Assembly: GCA_954871525.1 (NCBI GenBank)
Contig: OX940872.1
Span: 23,965,746 to 24,029,745 of the forward strand
Direction: 5' to 3'
DNA length: 64,000 nt
DNA from: Parietaria judaica
Lineage: Eukaryota > Streptophyta > Magnoliopsida > Rosales > Urticaceae
The translations under genes and the position numbers were made by a program. How positions within the stretch are numbered: position 1 is the first letter of the stretch; each line of letters begins with the position of its first letter. Shown in pieces: positions 20,940-31,699 of this stretch. The notes beneath the pieces were generated by a model that saw nothing but the letters and a program-made list of their open reading frames with translations, made no database searches and was not told where the DNA came from.

Positions 20940-22747
20940 ATGGATGGTTCAGTGCTTGATGGCATAATAAACAGGCTTATTGAAGTGAAGAGCAATCCAG
21001 GGAAGCAAGTTCAACTTTTGGAGTCTGAAATAAGGCAGCTTTGCTATGTGTCAAGGGACATTTTCCTAAGGCAGCCAAATCTCTTGGAGCTCGAAGCACC
21101 GGTTAAGATTTGCGGTAATAATACCAAACTTTAATCTTCTATTTTTCAACCTTTTAGTAAAATTAAAGCTAACTAGGGGTGAGCAACCGGGTTTTCAGTT
21201 CAATTTTCGTTATAATTAGTATCGAAAATTGCATATTTTGGAGTTTTCACTTGAATACATATTTATATCATTCAATGTACTGTTAATTTATTTAAGTCTT
21301 GGGTTTCATATTAATGGTAAAAACAATAGAAGATGAGTGACTTTGAAAGATGATGTGAACATATTAGAGATAAGCGGTATGTTGATACAAATTCAAAATT
21401 TAAGAGAAAAATAATGCATAATGATAAGTTTAAAGGAGCGAACTTATACAAAAGAGAATTATAATTATATTTGTGAAGCCCTGTTTTGGTTACGACAATC
21501 GTTATGGTGCATTTTCCTTAGAATCACGATACTACCCTAAAACAGGAAATAACAAAAATATTTGGTATAATGATTTTAATTAAGGTGACATCCACGGGCA
21601 GTACTCGGATCTGCTCCGGCTTTTCGAGTACGGCGGCTTCCCTCCCCGGTCGAACTACCTCTTCCTCGGGGACTACGTGGACCGCGGCAAGCAGAGCCTC
21701 GAGACCATCTGCCTCCTCCTCGCCTACAAGGTCCGGTTTCCCAACAACTTCTTCCTCCTGCGCGGCAACCACGAGTGCGCCTCCATCAACCGCGTCTACG
21801 GCTTCTACGACGAGTGCAAGCGCCGCTTCACCGTCCGCCTTTGGAAAATATTCACCGACTGCTTCAACTGCCTGCCCGTGGCGGCCCTCATCGACGACAA
21901 GATCCTATGCATGCATGGTGGCCTCTCCCCACACCTCACAAGCCTCTCGCAGATCCGCCTCATCCCGCGCCCCACCGACGTGCCCGACCGAGGCCTCCTC
22001 TGTGACCTCCTCTGGTCTGACCCGTCCAAGGACGTCCAGGGATGGGGCCCCAATAACGACAGAGGGGTTTCATTCACTTTCGGGTCCGATAGAGTAGCGG
22101 AATCGCTGCGGAAACTCGACATCGACCTCGTTTGCCGGGCCCACCAGGTTTCTTTTCAATTTCACCTACAAAGTTATCGCATTGTGAATATAAATTTTTT
22201 ATCTTTATTTGTTAAATATATGACGGTTTTCGTTAAATTTCAAATCAAATTTGTTGCATAGAAAATTGACAGTTATTGTTTAATTATGACACAAATAATC
22301 ATATATTTACCAAATATGATAAATGTGCTAATTAAAAGTTTAGAGAACCAACTCATAAAATAATTAGCAAATATGTAATAGTACAGGAAAAATACCTATA
22401 TTTTGTACTTGTAAATGATGAGTTTGTTTCAGGTGGTAGAAGACGGGTATGAGTTCTTTGCTGAGAGAAGGCTCGTCACGATATTCTCGGCGCCTAATTA
22501 CTGCGGCGACTTCAACAACCGGGGCGCGATGATGAGTGTCGACGAGAACTTGATGTGCTCTTTCCAGATCTTGAAGCCGGCTGACAGGAAGTTCCGATTC
22601 GGCTTCAGCCTTGGGACCACGGCCAGCAAGCCTCTTTCTTCGAGTAAACTCAAAGTACGCCGATTTTTCACCGCGTTTTCATTGCTCGGTTTATCAGAAT
22701 TCATGACCAACGTCTTATTTAATTTTTTGCAGTCTTTACTCTTTTAG
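20940..22747 (+). CDS. TOPP: Protein phosphatase PP1 catalytic subunit
   Basis: Serine/threonine phosphatase of the PPP family, dephosphorylating phosphoproteins selected by regulatory subunits in nucleus and cytosol. Exons 20940-21114, 21585-22147, 22433-22654 and 22733-22747, all with GT-AG borders, give 324 residues, normal for plant PP1. Metal ligands are all present: Asp60 and His62 (GDIHG), Asp88 (GDYVDRG), Asn120 (RGNHE), His169 (MHGGL), His245 (RAHQ); also catalytic His121 and phosphate-binding Arg92 and Arg218. The C-terminal core has [20 protein letters not shown] and [10 protein letters not shown]. It departs from typical plant PP1 in a short N-terminus, an extra residue in [12 protein letters not shown], and NNRG where most have DNAG. 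The last exon adds only SLLF. Exon 2 is strikingly GC-rich against exon 1 and the introns. Intron 1 carries a TAGGGGTGAGC hAT-like terminus at about 21174. Probably functional. Confidence 0.92.
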
Positions 22748-22921
22748 ATGATGCTTCAAGAAGCTGAATGATTCTCCAACAACCATTTTATTAGTCAAGG
22801 CTTATGTCAGTTTGTAATCTTATACTTTATATAGTAGTGACATTTAAGTTTCATTAATTTTCACTTTGTATTAAGCTACTACTAGGGGTATTTAATATGT
22901 TGAAACTGTATTTTAAAGCAC

Positions 22922-23960
22922 CTTTTTTTAAGGGAAAAATGACTTAAATCCCGTCGGACAAAAAAGTCCAGCCACCCCAGGGTAGTTAAAGCCGCAGATC
23001 CTTGCTAAAGTTCGATGGGATTTTGCTATATGACTAGCCACCGCGATACAATTGCGAGGGATCCAACGGATCTCACCTAGAGCTAGAGGTGCAACCTCCT
23101 TAGCCAAGCCGTTAATAGCCGAAACCATCGGGCCTTGAGCGCCATTAAATTTCCGACCGTTGATGAGATGTATAGCACAGAGACAATCGGACTCCACATT
23201 CGAGAGGCTCAACCCTTTATCGTGCGCAAATTGAAGGCCGTAGAAGATCGCTTTACGTTCCGCCGTGAGGACCGAGTCCACTTCCTCAAGACCCGAGGCC
23301 ACCACCCCCAAGCCCACACCATGGTGGTTTCTTACGATCCCTCCTACCACCGCTCTCCTACTCGTTGCATCCCAAGCCGCGTCGACATTGAGCGTGAGAC
23401 CACCGTTGACCGCCCCAGTCCACTTTGTTTGTCGTGTTGCTTTGTTGCGTACCGTGCTAACCTCCGTACGGTTTTCACAATCTTTGAAGCTAGCAAACCA
23501 ACCACCAATCTCTTCCACCCATTCTTCCGGCCTCTTGGAGTAGTTCTCGAATACTCGTAGATTGCGATCCAACCACGTCGCCCAAATGAGGCCGCAAAAG
23601 AGCTCTAGGTCTCCCGTAGAGAGACTAGCCCCCGCCCGAAAGTAAATCTCTCCCAAAGGGATCTCGCCCGATTTCTTGGCTCATCGATGTAGGGAGGAAT
23701 AATTTCAAATCGTTTTTGCCCGTTCACATCCCCACACCGCGTGTAGAGCATCATCCGGAAGAGCCCCACAAAATTTGCAGAAGGGCAAACAATCCACAAC
23801 TCTCCTTCTTAACGCTCCAAACGTTGGAATAGCCTCAAACCATGTACGCCATACAAAATGCTTAACTTCAGGCGGGATTTGAAGTCCCCATAACTTCTTC
23901 CACCATTGTGTAGTTCTCATCCTCCTCAAAGTGCCAAACCACCCAGTCATTTATATTTTG
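22922..23960 (-). pseudogene. 3' end of a LINE: zf-RVT and RNase H
   Basis: Minus-strand tail of a plant non-LTR retrotransposon. About 23950-23705 encodes the zinc-binding zf-RVT domain (LWGLQIPPEVKHFVWR, then CKFC and HAVWGC). After a frame change, 23656-22928 encodes an RVT_3-type RNase H: acidic residues in LNVDAAW, AERKAI and VESDCL are present. The last catalytic Asp expected in an N-x-x-AD-x-LA motif is not evident (RNCIAVASHIAK). The plus-strand T7 at 22923-22929 corresponds to a short poly(A) tail just after the coding end. Endonuclease and reverse transcriptase are absent, so it is 5'-truncated as most LINE copies are. It lies 175 bp behind the PP1 stop and could affect that gene's 3' end formation. 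Confidence 0.82.
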
Positions 23961-23991
23961 GTGCTCGCTGTTGACTTGGAATGAAGAATGA

Positions 23992-24287
23992 AGAAGAGAC
24001 GTTGGGTGGTGTGATGATTAAAGGTATAGGGTACAAACATAATAGAAGAGAGCAAAAAAAAGGCTAACATAAATTAGTGATTTACAAGAAGAAAAAAAGA
24101 AGAAGATTTTTCTAGAACACCTTAAAAGGCCTTCTTTATTATCTTCACCTATCGAAAAAGAGGTCTTTTTGAAATGTATTAAAAATTCTTTTTTTTTCTC
24201 TGATTCACTCATTTATATCAGCTTCTGTCCTTTCTAGTATGTTTGTACCCTATCCCTTTAACCACAACACCACCCAACATCTCTTCT
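23992..24287. mobile_element. Fold-back MITE
   Basis: Arms 23992-24050 and 24231-24287 are inverted repeats sharing AGAAGAGA, GTTGGGTGGTGT, TTAAAGG.ATAGGGTACAAA and CATA.TAGAA. The middle is A/G-rich, non-coding. No clear TSD. Confidence 0.7.
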
Positions 24288-25323
24288 CCATTTTCTCTCC
24301 AAAATATTGAAAAATATAAATAGAAGTTTTTTAGTTTATAACCAAACAGGGCCTAAGTATTAAAAGCAGATCTTTGATTTTTTTATTTTTTTTAAGCCTC
24401 AACCTTTATCTCATGTACAAGCTTGATATGATTTACACTGAAATATATTATAAACATGAATGTTAAAAATTTAAAATGCATTCCTCTATTCTTTGAGTAA
24501 TTGGAGCTTGTGCCCCCAGCTTTGTGTTTAAGTGCATTATATAACTTCCTTCAACTTTGTTAATCAGCACAAAGTCATTTTAGTTTTGAATTTTTAGTAT
24601 GCTCCTTCTCAATTTTGTTTATCATCAGCATTAACTCCATTAACTCCATTAATTCCATTAACTTTATTAATTAGTTTTGAAACTTCTCAAGCTTTACAAA
24701 ATCGAAATTTAGCCCCCATTTCACATGCCCAAAATTTAATGTTATATGTGACTTTATTCTTTTCTTTTCTGTCTATGGCTACGTATTTTAGGATTTTTGT
24801 ATTTTTTTATTTTTATCAAAACACAACCATTCATATATTTTCATCGATTTAAAATAATACCTGCTTTTGTTAGATCTTAGCTATATTTAAGCATACATCC
24901 GTAGAGCAGCGCATTTAATATAAGATAACCTCAAAAGAAAAAAGAGAAAAAAAATACTAGAGAAAACACTAGAAAAGAGTGAATAAACGTGAAATAAATA
25001 ATAAAAAACCTTTACTAGGATATCTTTAAAAGAAAATTATTAAACAATTGAAACCAGCATATTCTGTAAATTAATAAATATACACGGTCAATATTCGAAT
25101 TATATATATAATATTTAGGTTTAATTAATTTAAAATAAATCAAATAACGAAAAGATTACATAATAAATAAATATAAATATGATAAATAAATATTTATTTA
25201 GATTAATAAATATTGAAGTTATATAATACTATTATTTAAGATGAAAAAAAATGATTAATTGATTGGTAACATTACTATATATAAGTATAACCATATTAGT
25301 TTATTTATAATTAAAGAGTTGAA

Positions 25324-25354
<31 letters not shown>

Positions 25355-25603
25355 TACATATTACTTCTACGTCTCTACTTGTAACATGTTGGTTAGATAA
25401 TTAAGTAGCCAAGTGACATGCATGTTGGTCATACATAATTATTAATTTTCTATATATAATTATGATCCACTATACTATTTCATTGATCTTTGATCATACT
25501 TCTATATTAACTTATTAGTACGAAAAAGTCGCCTCAATAATTAAGAATTTACTATAAAATATGGCATATTAACGTTTTGATTAGAGGCTTGGCACACTAA
25601 CTT

Positions 25604-25657
<54 letters not shown>

Positions 25658-26019
25658 CTCTTCAATTCGTAATGTTGTCTCTCTATGTATGTGACATATA
25701 TTTTGTAATATGATTATATTATACCCGGTTCAATTTGTATTTATGTCGTTATGTATTCCACGACTTAACACTTTTGTCTCTCTACGGTCAACGATCTTGT
25801 TTGTTTAATGAAAATTATGTTTTTGACTAGTTATAGAGGCCAAATACTAGGGACAAAAGAACAACTTCGTGAACCATATATTGAGACAAGTACAAAATTC
25901 ATGATTATATATAATGTAAACAAAAATAGAAAAATAAAAATAAAAACTTGTTAACTGTGTAATGTGTATTTTTTTTCATTTATTCATTTTTAGCTAGTCA
26001 ACAACTTAAAAGTCTATTA
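24288..26019. other. Non-coding, AT-rich
   Basis: No gene recognised. Contains (TA)n at 25328-25351 and the (TAA)n tract listed separately. Confidence 0.4.
25604..25656. repeat. (TAA)n microsatellite
   Basis: About 17 TAA/ATA trinucleotide repeats without interruption. Confidence 0.9.
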
Positions 26020-26830
26020 AAGCTTGATGAAGAGTGAAGAACCAAGTTTACATTGTTTGTGATTGGCTATTTTGTTAGCTATAATTCTAACTACTTCATC
26101 AGTTTATTTCTGTATTAGTTACAATCACGACTGCGACAACATTTATGAGTGTGCAGAAACTTGCGATCAAGGTTAAGGATTTCTATTCGTATAATCTTAT
26201 GGATTGATTTATTTTCATATTTTATTTAACCTCTTTGGATTCGCACGAATGTCACCCTGTGGTTATGAATAAGCTGCATGGATTATGGAATATCTTTGTG
26301 GCAGTCGCGTAGTCTAAAGAGGCATCTAGGGTTGATATATATACATGAAGTTTGCGTCTATGTTCATCGTCAACCATTCTAGAGAATAACCTTGCGCTCA
26401 GTATTCATCAAGGTTATCAGCCTACACAGAACGGTGCTTAATCATCGATCATCCTACCTTGGGAGAGGCGTCGACTGCGTTATTGAGGACCGGACTGAAG
26501 GAGTCAGACTAACGTCGACACATAGCAAAGGGATCTTGCTGAGTCCGACTTCCAGGAGGGAAGTGGCCGGCGTCACTAGTCGGAACTCGATCACCGTTTC
26601 AAGACCAAGCTGTTCTATCAGCTATAGCTTCAGGGGGAGCCCTTTTCTTTTAGTTGTTTTACGATTGTAATTGGTGCTTGTAACCAATATTGGTGATTTA
26701 TCTGGGTGAGTGCCCCGCAGAAGTAGATATGTATCGAACTGCATTACCAAAACATTGCTTGTGTTCTTTATTGCTTTCATATTGTGGTTGGTAACTATAT
26801 TCGTAATCTGCTTGCAACCGGTAATCTGAC
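26020..26830 (+). mobile_element. LTR-retrotransposon 3' fragment
   Basis: CTTCAGGGGGAGCCC at about 26629-26643 resembles a polypurine tract. The following ~180 bp (GGGTGAGTGCCCCGCAG, TCGAACTGCATTA, CTTGTGTTCTTTATTGC) look like the R-U5 part of a plant copia LTR. The preceding 600 bp are non-coding and more GC-rich than the surroundings. Boundaries and family are uncertain. Confidence 0.4.
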
Positions 26831-27810
26831 TTTACAAAGAGAATAACATAAAAACAAAAATATAAATAGTGAGTTGATACAAAGTGAAGAATATTCTACT
26901 TTCTTAAAATAATTCTTTGATGCCAATCTTGTCGTTTTTCATTTGCATTTGTTAATGTCATTTGACATAACATTTAAGAGTCTAGAAGCACTATAGTTAG
27001 CGTTATTTTGCTATGTAAATGAGGAAAAAAAATCCTAAAATATTTAAACGTCTTTTAGAATAGTTTAAATTGTAATTTTGCTATTTTAAAAAACCACTAA
27101 TTTATAAAATAATATATATATATATATTTGCTATATTTTATTAGACTATATACATTTTTTATATCAAAATCTCGTAATTACCTTCAAGATGCAATCTATT
27201 TGGTAAAGATGAGGTGTCATACGTTACATTAGCTTGATCGAATTATTTCTAGATTTCTTACATAATTTACTCTAAAATATGACCAGGGACTTTTAATATC
27301 GAAACTACAACTGAAATTTAACTTAAAAATTTAAAACATACTCCGAGTCAAATTTAATTTAATTTAATTTAATATAATTTTGTTTTGGATGCATCTTGTT
27401 GTTCTCTTACGTGAAAGAAAAACAAGTCATGACGTAGATGTGTGAAAGATGACCATATAGAATACAATTAAGCTGAAAATAGACGCACGCAAAGTTCAAT
27501 TATAATTATAATTGAAACTAATTAGTCTTTCCTCGTCTGCCCGACTCGAAACTCGATTCGCAGGCAGGTTTCGCCAACACGACCAACTTTTGCCGGCCCT
27601 AATTATTTGAATGGATCAGATAGCGCATGCCCAGGTTAATCCCAGACATTGGTCGACCGCGCTTTGAAAATCCACGAGACCAAATTTAATTGAAACCTCA
27701 AATTTCATGTCATCAACAAATTAATATCTTTATGTGTTTTCAGTGAAATAATAATATTAATACGGGTCTCTTCCACATAATAGGTCATACCTACAAATAA
27801 TATATATATA
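26831..27810. other. Non-coding, AT-rich
   Basis: No gene recognised. Confidence 0.35.
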
Positions 27811-28913
27811 GGGTTAATTGCGGCAAAAATACCCAACCTTTGTAAATATTCTCCGATTAGTACCCAACCTCAAAAAACATAGGCAAAAGTACCCAACGTC
27901 ACACTTTCGTCGCCGACCAACTAACGCCGTTAGACACTGCCTACGTGGCCATTAGGGTGTCTCGTGTGGAATGGCCCATGGCCAAAAGTTAGGTACTTTT
28001 GCCGCCACGTGGCCAAAGATTAGGTACTTTTACCGCCACGTATGTTTTTATTCTTTTACATATATCATACATGATCAAATAACTTCATAAAATATATGTA
28101 CTTATAAAAAAAATTATGTTATTTTTTTAAATAATCAAATAATTTCCTTAAATTTATTAGTTTTAATTTATTTAAAAAGAAAATCTTTCCCGTGACACAT
28201 ATTTTTATTTTTTTACATATGTTAAATCTAATAAAATAATTTTATAAAATATATTTTTATAAAAAAATATTTTTTCTTATAGGAATAATTTATAATTTTT
28301 TAATAAATTATATTAAAATTTTGAAACTGAAACATTATTGTATATAATAACACGAGCATTTTAATATTAATATTAAGGCATGATATGATTTTTGCAGACA
28401 TATAACATATTTGAAACTAAGGCATGATTAAAACAAATAATTGTATCAAATATAGTTCAAGCTTAATTTAAACCGAAAGTTTGGTGATTGGTAAAAATTA
28501 TGTTTAACCTTATTATTTTTTGTTTTAAAGTGAAAAAAGAAAAGTAACATTTTTTTAGTTTTTCTTTAACATTTTTTTATAAGTACATCTTTTATAAATT
28601 ATTTGATCATGTTTGATGTACATAAAAAAAATAAAAACATATTGGCTAACGGGAAAGAAAAAATTATAAAAAAAAATTAATGCCACGTGGCGGCGAAAGT
28701 ACCCAACCTTTGGCCATGTGGCGGCGAAAGTACCCAACCTTTGGCCACGTGGCATTCCACATGAGACAGCCTAACGGCCACGTAGGCAGCGTCTAACAAC
28801 GTTAGTTGGTCGGCGACAAAAGTGTGATGTTGGGTATTTTTGCCTACGTTTATTGAGGTTGGGTACCTATCGGAGAATATTGAAAAAGGTTGGGTATTTT
28901 TGCCGCAATTAAC

Positions 28914-28915
<2 letters not shown>
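27811..28915. mobile_element. MULE-type element with ~220-bp terminal inverted repeats
   Basis: 1105 bp, starting GGGTTAATTGCGGCAAAAAT and ending with its inverse. The arms extend to about 28045 and from about 28680, and each holds a tandem duplication of a 31-bp unit (left: 27980-28010 and 28011-28041) centred on GCCACGTGG-type G-box palindromes. Flanks are ATATATATA on both sides, compatible with a 9-bp TSD but ambiguous in (TA)n DNA. The central 630 bp are A/T-rich and non-coding. Confidence 0.8.
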
Positions 28916-28960
<45 letters not shown>

Positions 28961-30296
28961 AGTCGCGCTAAATATTGGAAAAACTATAATGTTCCAACAA
29001 CATTCATGATAATCTTCTATAACATTATATTACAAAAGTGTCGATATAAGTACAAGAGAATAATATTTAATTTATTTAAGAAAATGAGGATAAAAAGATT
29101 CTTTTGATGTAGATTCTTTATAATCAGGACCGGGTATGAGATGAGGCATCGTATCGTAGTTGTACTAAATTTAAGTATCTTCAAAAACTTGAAACTTTAA
29201 TACTATTTTTTAATTACTTTTATCGAAAAAAATATGGTAAGAAATTAATCAGCTATACATAATTGACTAAAACACTAAACGTGTTATATTTTAATAACCC
29301 AATACTAATTATTTAAATATTTTACGTATTTTACATCGAAACTTAAATTTTACATTTCATTAAGAGAAACGCCAATTACAAAAAATCAAAATAATCATTG
29401 AGTTAAAATAATACTGACAAATAAAATCATATTAAAGTCTTACTGTATTACACTAAATATTGACTATAAAAATATCTCATATTTTAATCTACGCATCGGT
29501 CTCAATGATCTCATATCACTCTTTGACTTACTTTTATTTTCCTAACGTTTTGATGTGGAGTGATGGATCATGATCACCCAAGTTGCTTTCTCATTTTCAA
29601 TGTAAATTTTCCCTCTTGTCAATTTAAAACTTTGATTATCAGGATCTTAGGAATAATGTATTATTAGTATAATTCAATGTTCAAAATGACGTGGGTAACC
29701 GAGGGAAGCGCCGTGGTCATGTTTAAAATTCAAGAAAACAAAGTGTCACACCAATTTTATAGTTTACTAACTTCCGGGTTACCCACGAGATTATATGCCA
29801 ATCGAAAAACCATGAGAACTTTTTGAATCTTATGATAAAATACCGGTGCGTGGTATGCCAAAAATATCGATGGTGGGTGCAAGACTCGTTGCTTAGCCGT
29901 GAGGTTTTTGTTTCGGCAAATTCCATCGTGCGCCTAGGCTTTTAATATGACATTTTTTTGTCATTCGGGCTTAAACCTCAAATCCTATTTATGAAAATAT
30001 TATATTTTATTATTTCGTAAAATACTAGTATAAGTGGTCTATATATCCATTGATAACGATAATATTCAAATACCTAAACTATATATGTCGTCATTAGTTG
30101 GCGGTAGCTAGTAGTTATACCCGTAAAATCGAATATTTATCCATCTACGTCCAAACATGACATCATTTTACAAGATATACAAACACCACAGGTAAATAAT
30201 AAAATGATTTAGGAGCTAAAAATTAAATACCATACATATCTTATTTGAAAGACGAGAGTACAGAAGAAAAAAGCTGTGAAGTTGAAGACTTTCGAA
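28916..30296. other. Non-coding region upstream of PHT1 copy 1
   Basis: A (TA)n tract at 28916-28956, then A/T-rich DNA. No gene recognised. Confidence 0.4.
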
Positions 30297-30443
30297 AACG
30301 TTGACTTCTTAGTTGTGACATATTCACATGTATTCATACATACAAACGTGCATATTGTATATATACGCATATATATACATAAAAATGAAGTAGCATATTC
30401 TGTTGGATGCCATTAGGATACTATGATCCGAACATGTATAAAA
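30297..30443 (+). promoter_or_regulatory. Core promoter of PHT1 copy 1: W-box, P1BS, TATA
   Basis: AACGTTGAC (30297-30305, with the W-box core TTGAC), GCATATTC (30393-30400, matching GNATATNC, the PHR1-binding P1BS), ATGCCATTAG (30407-30416), ACTATGAT and TATAAAA (30437-30443). The same parts in the same order precede PHT1 copy 2 (51867-51986). Function is inferred from known phosphate-starvation promoters. Confidence 0.6.
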
Positions 30444-30540
30444 CTTGGTCTAATTTCCTAATCCTTTCGATATACTTCTTAGCAGAAGAGCATAGCAATA
30501 GAGAGAGACAAATATCTTCAATCTCAAACCCTAAAGGAAG

Positions 30541-31622
30541 GTCAGTCTATGTCTCCTATTTTCCATCTTTTGAATTATATCTATTTTTCCAACGCAACTA
30601 TTTTACTTTAAACTTAGAATAGAGTGCACTTATAGTTAAAGCTATATTTATCAAAGTACTATTTTCATTTCCTTTTATAATAAATAATTAGATATACTTG
30701 GTTTTTACAAGTCTCTCTCTCTCGAACTTATCCGCAAGTCCCGAATATATGTTGGGACTTGGGTCCGGCCCCAGCCCCGGCACATCCCTATTACCAAGAG
30801 CATGCTTTTCCTACCATGTTGTACCTGCACCCAACAAAAGGAAAGGGAGGGCACACAAGCCTAGCCGCGGTCTTCACATGCCAAGTGGCGAAGAGCACGG
30901 CCAACCCAGATTATAGACGAGCAAGGCCGGCGGTTCGGACCCTATATAATAATAATATGTGGATTATTATTGTTTACTTAATTAAATATATAAAAATTAA
31001 TTTTTTAAACACGACAAATTTATTTAGGATCGGCTGGCCCTCGCAAAATATATTTATCTTGATTATTTTGTCAAGAAAAATAAAAATAAAAGTAAAACAA
31101 ACAGGTAGCAAATAATATACACGTATGTATTGAAGTGTTGAGCGAAAAAAAGAAAGAATAAGACGACTCTCACACTCGTTTTAAAATTATCATCATATAT
31201 ATATAATAATAATATGATGATAATTTTCTTCGTCGGAATGTTAGCTAATTATTTATAACCAAATTTAGATAGCGACTGTATAACAGATATTAAAACACTT
31301 ATATAATACTATTCCACGATTATGAACAAGAAAACAAATTTGGACTATACTTAATTAATAAATTCGTACCTAACAGTGATGCAATTCATTAATATTGTGT
31401 GTGTAATTATTCCTGGATTATTCTAATCGGAGATACTCAATGACTGGTTAGAATTTCTAGAATATATATAATCGATTGATCAAAAGCATGAAATTAACTG
31501 TATTCATGTCTTTATAGAAGATATTAATATATACTGCATGATTTCTTACCCTTCCTTGAACATAATATTGTTCATATATACATGAACCTAATAAATATGT
31601 TTTATTTTATTTTTTTTACTAG
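30541..31622 (+). other. Probable 5'UTR intron of PHT1 copy 1
   Basis: Donor AAG/GTCAGTCTA at 30541 is almost identical to the donor upstream of copy 2 (AAG/GTCAGTCTA at 52067). An acceptor with a T-rich tract, TTTTTTTTACTAG, ends at 31622, leaving a 77-nt A-rich leader before the ATG. Leader introns are common in PHT1 genes. Inference without transcript data. Confidence 0.5.
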
Positions 31623-31699
31623 GGGAGCTCAATAGAGAAAAAGAAAAAAGAAAAAAGAAAAAAACCCACCGGAGAAGAGGAAAAAGTTGAACAATAGTC

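Noticed and set aside
23135..23560. 141-codon plus-strand frame
   Set aside because: Antisense to the LINE RNase H domain.
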